64,000 bases of DNA from Lycium barbarum. Its lineage: Eukaryota > Streptophyta > Magnoliopsida > Solanales > Solanaceae. The DNA lies in assembly GCF_019175385.1 (NCBI RefSeq), contig NC_083341.1:90732321-90796320 (forward strand). The letters are read 5' to 3'. The notes under the pieces were generated by a model. The model saw nothing but the letters and a program-made list of their open reading frames with translations. It was not told where the DNA came from and made no database searches. A program made the translations under genes and the position numbers. Shown here in pieces: positions 33,561 to 46,068 of this stretch (position 1 is the first letter of the stretch; each line of letters begins with the position of its first letter).

Positions 33561-33688
33561 AGCACGTTAGTTTTTTCTGATTCTGATTCAAGTTCACCTG
33601 GTTTACAAAGAATAGCAGACAAGGTGTGACGGAATAAGCAAAAGACTTCAATCAAAGCAAACAATATTTAGTAATTTCAAAACCGTAT

Positions 33689-33707
33689 TCCCTGGCAACG
33701 ATGCCAA
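33689..33707 (-). other. Athila primer-binding site (tRNA-Asp type)
   Basis: The minus strand reads TGGCATCGTTGCCAGGGAA five bases inside the LTR. It closely matches the site complementary to the 3' end of plant tRNA-Asp, with a few mismatches. Confidence 0.8.
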
Positions 33708-33712
33708 AATTT

Positions 33713-35136
33713 GATATGCTCAAATTACACCTTTTATTAGCGTAAAGAAGTACATGTCAAATATAGTAACCCAACAAGGTTGGGGTCGAATCCCACAGGG
33801 AATATGATGTGAAAAAGTTACTAAACTCATAAAATGCTTAATTTAGGTCTACTGTCTTAATCCGATGATTTTGGTAAAAGTTGGTTGTTTTATAACTAAT
33901 GGCTAACTAATTGCTTTGGATTGTAATTTATGGTAAAAGAAACCAAGGTTGTGTCCCTTTTGATAAAGTGTATGATCATGGGTATTGATCTTGATATACT
34001 TCTAATGGATCATTACATGAATGCACTTAACCTCTATATGAATCTCTACTATTTCCCAATACATAAAGATTATCTCTTTCTATGATTTCCCAAATATAAG
34101 AAAGTAAATATTGAAGAATGGTTAATTATTCCAAGTAAATTCTTATTATTCCTAAGTGAATTTATTGAACAAAGTTTAGAGCTTTGAGTTCTTGTTATTT
34201 ATTCTTACAAAACCCTAATTGTTTTCCCAAACAAATCAAGATTTATGGCTTTAATCAATGTTTGCAACCATTAATTATGAATGAAGAATGAAGAATAAAT
34301 AAACCATAATAATCTATTATGTGTATATCAATCAAAAACCCAATCACAAAACACCCATCATTGGGTTCACAATCCTAGTAAGGGAATTTAGCTACTCATG
34401 ACAAAGAACAAGAAACAAGAAATTGAAGAATTCATAATTGCTTACTTTGGATGGAAAGAGGAATTGATAGTACTTGAATTGATGTTTTGAATCTCCAAAT
34501 AAAGAGAGTATTTAATGTTCTAAGCCATAAGTCAAGAAAATAATAACTGGTCCGAAATAAAACCCTACATTGAACTATTTTATAGGTTTTGAAACGTAAA
34601 AGTTACAAAATTAAACTTTGATCCCCGCTGACATAAAATACGGTTCGCATTTCACATTTCGGACCGTAAACCAATTCACACCTTGGGATTCCTTCAAGAT
34701 CTGGGAAACTGCAACATCATGGATTACGGATCGTATTTTGATTTACGGTCTATCTTCTGCTTGATCGTCTTTCAATCTTGCAAAATTTCAACTTTCTGCC
34801 TAGCGTTAAAATGCGAAATACGCTTTGAAATACGGACGGTAAAGTGGAATACGGTCCGTAAAAGTTGTTCGTATTTCACCATCTTCTCAACATGCCTTTC
34901 TGTTTTTTCTTATCTTTAAATACGCCCAAGGAATGTAGCCAGTATTTTGTCATCCAGGCCCAATTCTGCACTTCAGCAGTTTTTATCCCAAAATTGCTCC
35001 ATTATCTGAAAAACACTAAAAAGACAATAAATTGCCACTAACTTGCTTAAAAACAAGTAAAACTTCTCGTAAAAAGGCCTTGGATGTGCCATAATTACCC
35101 GGCACATCAATACCCCCAACGTAAAGTCTTTGCTTG
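33713..35136 (-). repeat. Athila 5' LTR, part 1 (inner)
   Basis: Matches 22055-23325 of the other LTR, plus an extra ~115 bp. Stops where the 6.55-kb insertion begins; continues at 41691. Contains palindromes at 34831-34860 and near 34640. Confidence 0.88.
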
Positions 35137-35592
35137 CTATTGACACCTAATTTTCACCTCATGAAGAACGTGTTTTAATTTTTTGAATTTCTCTAGTCCA
35201 AAACGGAGTAAGGATGCTTTTAAAATTTTAAAAACCCCGAGAAAAAGGCAAAAATTGATGTTTAATTATTATTCTGTGAAAATTGGCAATTGCAAAAAAT
35301 TACAAGTTACTTATTTTCATAAATATAAATCAAAAAGAAAATGTGTATCCTGCTCCGCCTAAATTCGGGAAATTCAACAATTGAAATGACGTACGAATTA
35401 CGGTTTATTTTTTACTGCATTTTTCACATCCTTAATAATTATCCAGAATTATATCAATATTAGGCTCGATTTGGAACTAATTTTCTAAATTTGCGAGTTT
35501 TAAATTTTAAATTAGCCTAAAATAACTATTTTATTTAGTTATATGTGTGTTTATATTACTTAGTTATTATTTGATTTAAATTAAGAGGGGGA

Positions 35593-35700
35593 GGGGGGGG
35601 GGGGTTAAATTAACTTCTTAAAAAAAACTTAAGGGGGGCATTCGTATAAAAAAAAGGGAATGAAAGTTTGTAAAAACAAACTCGCCCCCCCCCCCCCCCC
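35593..35700. repeat. G12 and C16 homopolymer tracts
   Basis: A G run at 35593-35604 and a C run at 35685-35700, only 80 bp apart and able to pair with each other. A further G20 run is at 36286-36305. Run lengths may be affected by sequencing. Confidence 0.75.
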
Positions 35701-36285
35701 TACTTTCATTTCCCTGGCCCGACATCCCCTCTTCTCTTCAGATGATTTTAGGCGACCTCTAGAGTTCCGCCTCTATGGCTATTTCACGGCTATTTTTTGG
35801 CCGAATTTTTTAGGGTTTTTACCCTTCGTCTCATCTTATCATCATTCCCAGGTTTCATTTCGTGATTTTTTAAACAATTGGGCTCGAATTGAATCAATTA
35901 ATAGGATGTTGCTCGGGTTCTTTGAGTACGAGGTTGCCACGGGCGAAACCAAGAGTTCCTAGCCAACTTGGGCACCTCGTACTATGAACAAGGGACCTAG
36001 GATAATTTCCCAAAGAAAATCGAGTGATTCGGGTACTATTTTAGGATTTCTATCCTACTTATACAATGTATACATTGTATGTACTGGTTCCTTTGTCTTA
36101 TTTGTTACTAAGCGTACAATCCTAGTATTTTGTTGATTTATCTGATTTTATTTGAATTTTTAGGGTAAAATTGGTTATATTTTGTGATATGTATTGTTTT
36201 ATGATTGGGGAATAGTACAATTTGTGAGCTGGTTGAGGAATTTGCTGAGCTGTTATAGAATTTTGAAATTGTTTTCGAAAATGAA

Positions 36286-36305
36286 GGGGGGGGGGGGGGG
36301 GGGGG
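36286..36305. repeat. G20 homopolymer tract
   Basis: Twenty consecutive G on the plus strand within the non-coding insertion. Confidence 0.8.
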
Positions 36306-39300
36306 ATTTGTTTGAGGGGAGGACACCTAGAACTTTCTATTTTTGTCTTTGGGGTTCCCACTTATTGTCCTATAAATAGCTAGTGTTCATGAAAGAAAGG
36401 GGACTCGGAAAGATTTTTTACTCCGTGGCTAAGGTTGAAATAATCCCTATATTGCTTCATTAGCTACAGATATATATCAATATACACTACCCTTCAAATA
36501 TCTATAAAGAGATAATAATGCTTAATATACACCATAGTGATGGTAATATACTAGAAAACCAATAGAATATTACTATTTTGGAAGAATCTAAGGGGTTTAA
36601 AAAGTTGTTTTAGGGTGTTTTGGATGTTGGTGCTTGAAGTTTGGAGACTCAATCCCCATTTTGATCTTTAGGTTGCCCTACAAAAAGGTAATACTACCAT
36701 TCTAAGCCTATTTTATTCTGTTCTTTTTAGTTTATATTATTATTTATGTTGTTTAAATCATGTTGTGCTATTTGACTTGTGAAACTGTTTTGGTATGTAG
36801 AATGTGATAACAAAGTTGTTTAGATGTTCTTTGTATTGTTTAATAAGGGTTTGAAGCCTTAAAATGCTTGTTTGATTGAAAGAGGACTTGTTTTGTGCCT
36901 ATGGTTACTATTTCATTGGATTTTTCCTTTGTTTATTGAGGTGTTTAAGTTTGGTTCTAAGTCTTGAGGCATTCAATAGTGATATCCTTGTGTTATTTGA
37001 AGGATGTGATGTCTTGAATAGCTTTAGACATGAATAGAAGGGGTTTGTTTGTGTTCTGAGTTTATTATTCCATTGATTTTGTCTTAGTCTAAGTTGTTTT
37101 CTTTTGTCATATGGGTTGTAATGGGATCCTTGTATGTTCTTGGTGTTGCTTAAGAGATCTCAAGTTCAGAAAATGCTTTAAAAGATGAAATAGGCAGCCA
37201 ATCTTGTTTTGAGCACCATTTATTGACTGTTTGTGTCATTTGAAGATTGAAAGCTTGATGTTCCTGGTCTTAAGTCATTATTGATCATGTCATGAATCTT
37301 GTTTTAAAGGTTTTTAAGGTATAGGAGGCTAGCATGTTGTTTTTAAAAATTAAGTCAAGAATAACTAGCTTTGTTTTACCTTGTTTGTGATAGTTTTTTC
37401 ATGAGATTATAACTTTAAATATAGTTTAAGATTTGAAAGAGGCTTAAGGTGAAAACCAAGATAAATAATGGCTCCTAAAAATGTCTATATATGTCTTGCT
37501 TTGTCTGGCCTCTTGCAAGTTTTGTTGTGCCTGTCTTCAAAATAAAATAAAAAGAGAAGAATTTGGGACTAGTCTTGGTGTTGTCTATGTGCTCATTACC
37601 TGCAAACTAGTTTAAAAGGGTTGAATACCCTCTGAGTAAAAACATTTGATTTCTTAAACGGGGGGGGGGGATTAAACTCAGGTTTGTGTTTTCACTTAAA
37701 TAACTTGTTTAGTGTACCTCAGTGAGATGCTAGGGAGTTTGAGGTATGTTATGATCTTATATGGCTATTTTAGACTAAATTTGAACTAAAATAGTCTCTT
37801 GAACCAGAGATGTATCTGCTTCTTTCTTTATATCCTACTTGTTGAGCTTGAAAGCTCCTGAATCTTTGTTTGGTTTATTTTTACCTATGATTGGATTTTC
37901 CTCTCCTACTCTTTAAAGGCTAAACCTTCTCAAAACTTGCAAAAAATAGCTTTTAAAGATCAGTAAACTATAATATTATGTGAATCTTTGAAGCCTGAAC
38001 CTCAAATTCTCATATTTTCTTTTTCTTTTTTTTTGAATAAGTGACTGTTAAATCTTTAATAAAAAGGACTCAATTGTTTTTGTGACCAATTGGCTGTATG
38101 GGTATACATTTTGTCATCTCTAAAACTTGTTTAGTCTTAGGAGAGTAAAGAACGAACCTCTTAACTTGTTCTGTGTAGATTCTAAAATTGTTAAGTAAAA
38201 CCAGAATCCTCCAAAGCTAAGAATCTGTTTTTCTTTAAAAATAAATTGATGGATTTATAGTTTGTCGTGTTGTTTTGAACAAGTTTGGGTCCTGTTTGGC
38301 TTTGTGTGTGTATTTAATCATTAACTTTAGGAGTTGTTGCAGGGTTAAATGACAAAGGAATAAGGGAACTTGTCCTCTGTTCAAATTTGAAAATCAATGG
38401 CCTAGACTAATGTCCTTCAGGGTTGTGGTATGTGTTTTGTGATCTTAGTATGATTTGTCTTCTCTGTTAAGCTTATTATGATTTGTCATCTCTTTTTTAG
38501 CTTGCCTTGTTGTTTGGTTTCTATGAAGAAAGCTTTGTGAGCTTACTTCGATTAAGTAGATCTTAAATACCCCCTTTGACTGTCAGATTATTAGGAGTTA
38601 GTCATACAAGGAAATTTGGATTTTAATTTTAAAGAAGAAGTTTGAAATCAGGAATAGCAGTGAATTAAACATTTCTATCCTTCTTTCTTTAAATTTGATC
38701 CTAGAACTTGAACACTTTTCTTCCTTATACACTGCTGGCCTACTCTGCTTTTGAATATATCATTTCGTGACTTAGGAGAAGCAACATGAACCTCTCTTGA
38801 TTACCCTTTTTGAACATTGAGCCGTCTTTGTGCATCATTCCCGCTGTATGTTTGATATGGACTACAACATGCTCATAGTTTACATTGTTGAACCACTTTA
38901 AGCTACTGAGAATTGGTTATGCCTAAACTGTCTCTTAAAGGCTTCATTCAAATTTCTAAAATTTGTGACATCTAATGCAAATGCTAAAAATTGAATTTAA
39001 AACTACTTTAAGAGAACAGAGATGGTAACTGCCTGTTTGTATAGGTCTTAATAGCTTGTTGGTAAGGTTCTGTGGTTTATATATATGACTTCCACCCCTG
39101 CTTGCCTGTTTGTGACTCAAATCTACTTATTGTGATGACTATACCTAGGATAGCTTCATGCTCTCTTTTACCTCTTTGTCGGGACTTGCTGATCTTGTTT
39201 TGATCATCCCTTATACCTTGTTAAGACCTTATTTGATCTCACATTTGAGTTTGGATTCCTGTGTTTGATTCTATAAATTAACTAAGTCAAAGTTGTCAGT

Positions 39301-40180
39301 TTTAATTTCTACAATGCTTCCTATGGGACTGCTTATATGCTGAGATGATACTGAGACTAGTTAGGACCAATGTGACCCAATGATTGAACACGAACTAGGA
39401 TAATGGGGACTTAAGAAGTGTTGGGAATCTGCACTCTAAATCTGCTTAATATCTGAACTTGTTTAAGCCAAAATAGGTATAAAAATGACTTTGGGCTTTA
39501 AACTTGGGTCTGTAAGTGGTGAAGGGGTTTAAAAGTGGTTTCTGGCATTTGGTTCAGTTTCTTCTTGGTTTAAAAATGAAACTCTTGACCAGATCCTTCA
39601 TTATCCTGTCTTCATTAATCCTTGATTTCCTCAAAAGAAACTAGAAACTAATATTTTGAGTAGGATGATTGTGGTCTTGCCTTTGTCTTTTGCTGCTTCA
39701 CTCTTAATCCTGTGCCTTCTTTGTTCTTTCTTATTACTTCATTTGTTGCTGCTACTCATTTTCCATTTTTTTGAAATTTTCCATGTCCATACCATTGTTG
39801 TTTGCTAAATTGTGATATATGAGAGGCCTTGCATTGCCAAAACCTTCACATTACCTAAGTGGTACTTGATTTTCTATGTTTCTGGGACTAGTTGAATCTT
39901 TTTTTGTGACTTTCTTGACTCATGTGTGCCAAGATCTGGCAGTGAAGTGGTATGTTGTAGAGTTCTTACTTGTTAGCCTTGACTAAAGTTAAGTATTTGT
40001 CCTTAAACATGGGTAGAATCTTTCCTAATGGCCTTGAAATTTTTCTAGCTTAAGTGTGGTAGTCTAAGAGTTAATGGAATATGAAGCATATATATATCTG
40101 GTATATCTGGAGGGTATGCCCTTTAAGGAGTTTTGCTCTTCGATGGTATATCAATAGTATATCAGGTATACCATAGTCTT

Positions 40181-40313
40181 GACACTTAGAAAATTTGAGA
40201 AGAAACCAAACAGTATATCATTGGTATATCATGTATATCACCTCTGGACACTTAGAAAAATTTGAGAAAAACTGAGTAGCATAGCCATGGTATATCATGT
40301 ATATTGCCTCTTA
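40181..40313. repeat. 66-bp tandem duplication, GTATATC-rich
   Basis: Two units begin GACACTTAGAAAA at 40181 and 40247. Each holds GGTATATCATGTATAT. The preceding 100 bp is also rich in GTATATC, suggesting an older expansion. Confidence 0.7.
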
Positions 40314-41690
40314 ATATTTAGGAAATTTTGGCCTAGGCTGGACACTTAGGCCTTTTACCTATGTGTGGTTCATTACCATTATTGTTGTGGGCTTATTTCA
40401 CATCTGGGTTGTTTTGCTAGTCTACCGGTACAAAATAATAAGTGGGCCAGGCCCAATAAATTGTAAATTCTTTTTTGGCTTTGTAATAATCATTGTAGCC
40501 TTAATTCTTTGTACTTAGTCTTATTTCATGAATGTATACTAATATGTGCATACCCGTTTGTATATTTGCCCATTCGAATCCGTTAGTGGGCCCCAACGGG
40601 GTTCACCAACGCATTTAAATTGAGTCAACCCAATTCGGAGCAAAACGGAGCATACGTTGGATCCAATGAACCCAAGTTTATAAACATCTTCTCTTTTGGG
40701 CTTGGTCGGCCCAAATACCCTACCTCCTTTAAATTATGTGCTTCAAATTATCATCTGTGCAAATTATCATGCCTATTGGAACCCTTAATGGATTGTCATA
40801 TTTTAAAAGTCGCTAAAAAATGAATTTGCTACAAACTTTGAGACGTTAATGCAAATTGAGACTGATTTGATTAGACGGACTAAAACTGCCAATTTTTCGT
40901 GGAATTAAGGACTAATTTGAATGTTTGAGAACTGATGGACTTATTATGTATGGGCTGATTTGAACCAATATTCAAACTTGTGGGACTAGTTATGATTGAT
41001 GGACTTAGGCTAAAAGATAAAACTTGACTCAAACTTACAAAAGGTAAAAAATGGACTATATATATATTAACTATATACTCAACCTATTTTCCTATACTTT
41101 AACTGTTTTTTCAAAAACTATTTTTTGAGTGGACTTACGTAGAGTCCTACCTAGGCTAGGAGCCTTCGGGAATTAGCCTAAGTGTTTTAGTGTGATACCT
41201 TAAAAACGCTCAATTTTGAGCAAAACTCTACCATTTTAAATTCTTGAAAAGAGGTGTTTTTGCATGAAAGACTAATTTTTATTTGCGGAAGTATGAAATA
41301 CAAACTATTTTTATCACAACCAATTTATATCTATATAGACATATTATTCGAACCCGTAGGTAAACCACAATTGAGCGGATCATTAATATCGGGATGCCTA
41401 ACAGTTTCCCCGGGAGATCACAAAAACCCTTACCTAGACTCTGTGTAGATTAGGTTTCTTTTAAAATAATCATAAAATAATTGTTTTAAATGAGCCCTTT
41501 TCAACTCAGTTTTTCCTAATTTCCTAAAAATTAGGTGGCGACTCTAAAAAATAAGTCCATTTAGAGTACCATTACGTAGAAGTATATTTTTTCCTTTTTC
41601 CCGGTAGGATTAACAACCGTACTTCCCCGGGACACTTTTCTTTTTAAATGAGGCAAGTGCAAATACGAATAAAAAAAATAGAACCACTAC

Positions 41691-43091
41691 ACTTGTCCTC
41701 AAGCAAGCCATACAACAGAACGACTTGATCTAACATCTAGATATAACAGAGTACTAATGACTACAATGGTTTTAACTTCGAACTATGGGCATGCATGTTT
41801 ATCACAAATAACCACCTCAACTTTCAAAATCAGAATACGACTCATACTCAGGACACTACAACTCACGGTGAAGTTTCAATGCATGTCATAACATTATCAG
41901 CAGCATCAATATACACACAAATGTTGTTTTTCGGGAATGCTCATAATTTCATCTGAATTCCCTCACACATATGTATATCACAATAGGGACTAAGACAAAG
42001 GAGGAGAAATCACTCACTCTCACAAAGAAATTCGCAGATTACACCTACACATACCATAGGCTTGCCCTCGTTTTCAAAATTCGCATCTTTGGATATCTTA
42101 GTTATGATCACTCTAGGACTTTGTTGGGTTGTTAGGTTGGCTTCAGGATGGTAGGATACATATTTGGTCAATAGTGGCTCGCCCTCCTTGAGCACTACAC
42201 TTTTTTCCATAAAAATTCCACCCTTCTTACTTCGCTTCATTACGTTATCCTGTAGGGTCGGTGTTTCTTTATTGGACTTACATTAATAACTTCTTCTTTT
42301 TTTTTTTCAGTTTATCCAGGATTTTTTTTCTAACACTATGCTTATCAACACCGAACCCTACACAATATACTTCACTTCCACCCTCAACTTAGGCTTTTCA
42401 GCCTCATTCTCCACAAAATTCCCAAACAACCCCCAACTTATTCATTTTTCACCTTTATAGTTAAGAAGGGATTTTGGTGCAAAAATGGGATTATTCAAAG
42501 AAAGGGTAAAGGCTTGTTAACGACTAGTCAAAGAAATAGGTCACAACGGCTCAAAATGGGTAACTAGGGATCATTGCTCATTCATGTATGGTAAAAACGT
42601 TTAGAAAGGTTTTCCAATCACACAAAGACAGCCTAGGATTATTTCACAACCAACACATCCTTGGAATACAAATACGACTACTCAGGCAAGTTCTAGATTG
42701 CAAGCACAATAAGTTAACTAAACTAAAACTCATAACACACAATGGCAACGGAATTCAGCTTAACATAACATCCCAAGAAATCATTCAGCGTACTTAATAC
42801 TCTCACAATTATCATGACATGAAAAGAACCAATCTCGTCAATTCATAGTCATTCCTAAGTATTCATCAAAATTTTGAGGGATTCCATTTTTTATTTCTTT
42901 TTATTTTCAAAGTCAAAAATTAACATGCTGTAGGTTACTAAAGTACTACCATAGAAGTCACCGCTACTCTATTCTACCTAGACAACCTAAACATGCTAGT
43001 TTCGACGACAAAAACCCATCAGGAAAAGAACTCTGGCAAAGAAAAGCCGAGGGGGGGGGGGGGCGTTCCTAAACACATATTTATAATACCA
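41691..43091 (-). repeat. Athila 5' LTR, part 2 (outer)
   Basis: Matches 23326-24723 of the partner LTR, ending in AATACCA at 43091. A run of about 14 G (43050-43063) replaces a short GAGGAGGG-type stretch of the partner. Confidence 0.87.
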
Positions 43092-43101
43092 TGGTGTGGC
43101 T

Positions 43102-43172
43102 GCTGGGATAGTATAGTGGTAAGTATTCCGCCTGTCACGCGGGTGACCCGGGTTCGATACCCGGCAACGACG
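43102..43172 (+). pseudogene. tRNA-Asp(GTC)-like sequence, probable pseudogene
   Basis: The D arm (TAGTATAGTGGTAAG), anticodon loop CTGTCAC with anticodon GTC at 43134-43136, and T arm (CCGGG TTCGATA CCCGG) match plant tRNA-Asp very closely. One C is missing from the anticodon arm, giving 71 nt. The acceptor stem pairs poorly: the 5' strand GCTGGGA against CAACGAC gives only about three pairs. There is no T-run terminator after it. It lies 10 bp beyond the outer end of the Athila LTR, whose primer is tRNA-Asp. Alternatives: head of a tRNA-derived SINE, or a copied primer. Confidence 0.65.
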
Positions 43173-45771
43173 CAAAAATTTAATACTCTGCATTCATAAA
43201 AGAATGCAACAAGTATAGGTCAGTACAAACAACAGTGTTGGTAGGCATCATAGGCTGACAAAGCACAGTTAACTCAATTCAGAAAATAACACAGATAAAC
43301 ATGTAAACCAATCACACATGAAACAATATAATCGTGACTGAGTATCCGTCAACACCTATTTAAGTATCTAACCCCAATATAATAAGTTTGAGTATATCCA
43401 ATCCTGAAACAATCACCACAATAGAATTATCACAGTCTAATCATCTACAACACAATCGTCACAATACAGTCATCACGACATCTCACTCAATTTATAATGC
43501 AATGCAGAGCAATAATGGTATGAATGTGATGCCATGAAATGCTATGCAAATGAGGTGTACACATGCACTCCGGACGGAAATATCGATGTCTCGGTAGCAC
43601 AACCCAGCGTGACTCGCGAAGTCTAAGTGCCACCCGTCCCGGATCTTTGCCAAACAGACAAACGGGACCTTGGCTAATTACTCATAGGGGAGTCTCACCG
43701 GCACCACCCTGGGGGACCCGCGGAGCCCATGCACTAACAATGATCCCGGAATAACATCGGAATCGGCCATGCAACAACGATGCCCAAATATAACCATCGG
43801 ACATCGGCCTCCTCACAATCACTCAAAAGAGTTGTCAAATATCAGTTTCATAAATCAACGATTCCGGAATTGAACCTCGGACATAGGCCTCCTCACAATC
43901 ACTCAAGTAAAAGAGTTTATCAAGTGTCAATTTCATATAAACAATGATTCCATAATGGATCTTCGAAAATCAGCCTTTTTCACAATCACTCAAGTAAAAG
44001 AGTTTATCAAATATCAGTTTCTCTCAATCAACGATACCAGATCATCGCCAAATATCGGCCATGCATGATAAATATGAGAGAATGTGTGCAATGCATATGT
44101 CAATCACCAACAGTCGAGTTCTATATCACCAATACCATAACGGTTATGCCAACAACATATTACATCACAATACCAACAGTGGGTATGCCAACATATATCA
44201 ATAAGTCAAGTACCAATAGTGTGTACGCCAACAATATATCAAATACATGTACCAAAAACGGGTATGTAAATTCTATTCCAAATCAAGACAACGAGCAGAA
44301 TTCTATATCTACCAACTACACATGGCATCAAGCCAACACAATTGAACAATCGACATGCATAATGGGGTGGCTAGTCCCAACATACATTAGGGCCCAACCT
44401 AAGGCAATATCCATCCCAAATCCACACCCAAAGGTTCACATGTTGTCTCTGACATTATAATCTAAATATGTGAGTCGCTATACGAAGTCGCACTAAAGGT
44501 AAACCATAACCTACCTGGACAGTCGAATCGCAACACCAATAAGTTACTCTATCGCGTTGCCCTACCTCTGAAGCTCAGAACCAAAGTAATCTAAGCAGAA
44601 TTCGTGAAGAATGATACTAATATTACTATGATATCAATTAGGTCCATTTTAACCCTAGAAATTGGGGGAACGGGCCTACAAGGGTGAAATGGGATATTCG
44701 CGTGTAAAATACCAAACTAAATCCTAAGTAATCATAACCCAATCATTAATTGTTGATTTAGCTCAAGAATTGTCCCCAAATTTGATTTCTAGTAAAAAAA
44801 ACACAATTGGGTATGAACCCTAATTCTCCAATCTGAAATTCGACGTTAAAGGTGGAAGATATGGGTTTACTATGCTTAGATTCATCACATTTTAAAATCA
44901 ACATCATCAATTGGTCAAGAATAATCTTAGAGAAAAATCTCCCAAAACCCTCCTTCAAATTCTATTTCTAAGGTATTGAAAAGGGAAAGGGAAAGTCTAA
45001 GATGATTGTGATTAAAGAGAAGTAAAGGATTAGATAAGATTTTACCTCCAAGAATTCCTTCAATTTGTCTCCAAGAACAGCTTTTCCAACCCCCAATATC
45101 GAGATATGAAATAATGAGGGTCTAAGACTCATTTAAGACTTATTTAATGAACAGTCACTGCCCGTCACTGCTATAGCGGTACCTGGGCCGCCCCAGCGGT
45201 CAAGCCTAAATGGCTCGTACCGCTTCAGCGGCCGGTCCACCTCCCCAGCGGTGCAGTTGTTGCGGTGCTGGTGCCGCCAAAGATGGCAGCAGACACCAGA
45301 AACTTGGCCCAATATTTTCCTTCGATCCGATTTTTCGACTAACTCCCGAGATCATTTGCTCACATACCAGATACCTAGTTCCACATAAAAAGAGCCAGTG
45401 GCCTCAGAATTTCCAACGGAGGTCTCGTTGACCGAGTCAACCACCGATGCCTTGATTCCCATTTCCCATCCAACATCTCGAAATGCATCTGAATGCATTG
45501 GGAACCGAATCAAACGCCCACACAAATTCTAAACAACTATCCGGACCTCTCGGAATTGACAAAATTTTAGAAAAGGTTCGTTTGCCCAAAAGTCAACTTT
45601 GGGTCAACCACTTTCACTTTTAAGCCTATATTTTTACCGAAGTTACCCGACTCCGGTCTAGACACCTTGGGAAGCATGTCAACGGTCCCTTCGGGTCAAA
45701 AGTGAGCAAACCAATGCTCGGGAAGTGGTGAAACTGCCAAAAGGACTATAACAACCTAAAGGGTCGTTACA
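43173..45771 (-). repeat. Element 4 3' LTR, truncated at its far end
   Basis: In sense it opens TGTAACGACCC at 45771, directly after the end of element 4 pol. It contains CCGCTGAAGCGG-type and GCTATAGC-type short palindromes (45170-45250) and a segment AGGTAGGTTATGGTTTAC (near 44495-44515, seen here reversed) that also occurs in the plus-oriented LTR at 51255. No TG/CA end is found on the left, where the tRNA-Asp-like sequence abuts. Small frames here are not coding. Confidence 0.65.
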
Positions 45772-45779
45772 TCAGATAC

Positions 45780-46068
45780 CAATTGAACCGTTGCTCGTCC
45801 TCGAGCAATGAAAAGAAGGAAAGTAGGAAATTACTTGAATCAATGAACAACTGGGGATATCGGCTACGCATATCAGACTCAGTCTCCTAGGTAGCCTCTT
45901 CCACAGGACCGTGCTTCCATTGCACTTTCACAAAAGCAATCTCCTTGGACCTCAACTTTCGAACCTACCTATCCAAGATCGCGATAGACTCTTCCTCATA
46001 AGCCAAATTCTCATCAAGCAATATAGAATCCCAACGAATAATGTAGGTACCATCGGCATGGTATCTCT
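45780..46068 (-). pseudogene. Element 4 integrase C-terminus and chromodomain
   Basis: The minus strand translates as IPDGTYIIRWDSILLDEN, AYEEESIAILDR, VRKLRSKEIAFVKVQWKHG, then an in-frame TAG where element 1 has the conserved Trp, then ETESDMRSRYPQLF. This is the chromodomain-like tail of a Tekay-type integrase. Another TAG follows ILDR. The protein runs up to the LTR without a clear G-rich polypurine tract, and the coding frame ends on a TAA within the LTR start. The upstream part of integrase is beyond an inserted fragment. Confidence 0.75.

Larger units (their letters stand above)
35137..41690 (+). mobile_element. 6.55-kb non-coding insertion, probable Tat/Ogre-like solo LTR
   Basis: The Athila LTR reads continuously across this block when compared with its partner. 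The flanks GCTTG (35132-35136) and ACTTG (41691-41695) are a near-perfect 5-bp duplication. The block begins CTATTGACACCTAATTTT, similar to LTRs that begin TGTTGACACC. Near its end is GGTGGCGACTCT (about 41534-41545), a motif typical of Tat/Ogre LTR ends and of their primer site. No pol or gag sequence and no long ORF is present. If correct, this is a solo LTR of unusual length; alternatively it is an LTR plus leader fragment. It contains long G and C runs and a 66-bp duplication. Confidence 0.5.
22055..43091 (-). mobile_element. Athila-type Ty3/gypsy element, right LTR split by an insertion
   Basis: Sense is minus. Order in sense: 5' LTR (41691-43091 plus 33713-35136), tRNA-Asp primer site (33689-33707), gag, protease, RT, RNase H, integrase, a 1.5-kb spacer, a third ORF, 3' LTR (22055-24723). 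LTR ends are TGATAYGCTC on the plus-left side and AATACCA on the right. The RT and gag motifs are those of the Athila lineage, which characteristically has an extra ORF after pol. All frames are broken. The flanks ATGCA (22050-22054) and TGGTG (43092-43096) do not match, so no target duplication is visible; recombination or erosion is possible. A 6.55-kb block at 35137-41690 lies inside the right LTR. Confidence 0.85.

Noticed and set aside
35660..35962. A 100-codon frame near the C16 tract
   Set aside because: It starts across homopolymers, has no domain and sits in a repeat-like insertion; likely chance.
43102..43172. Functional tRNA-Asp gene
   Set aside because: The acceptor stem pairs badly, one base is missing in the anticodon arm and there is no T-run terminator. 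Listed as a probable pseudogene.
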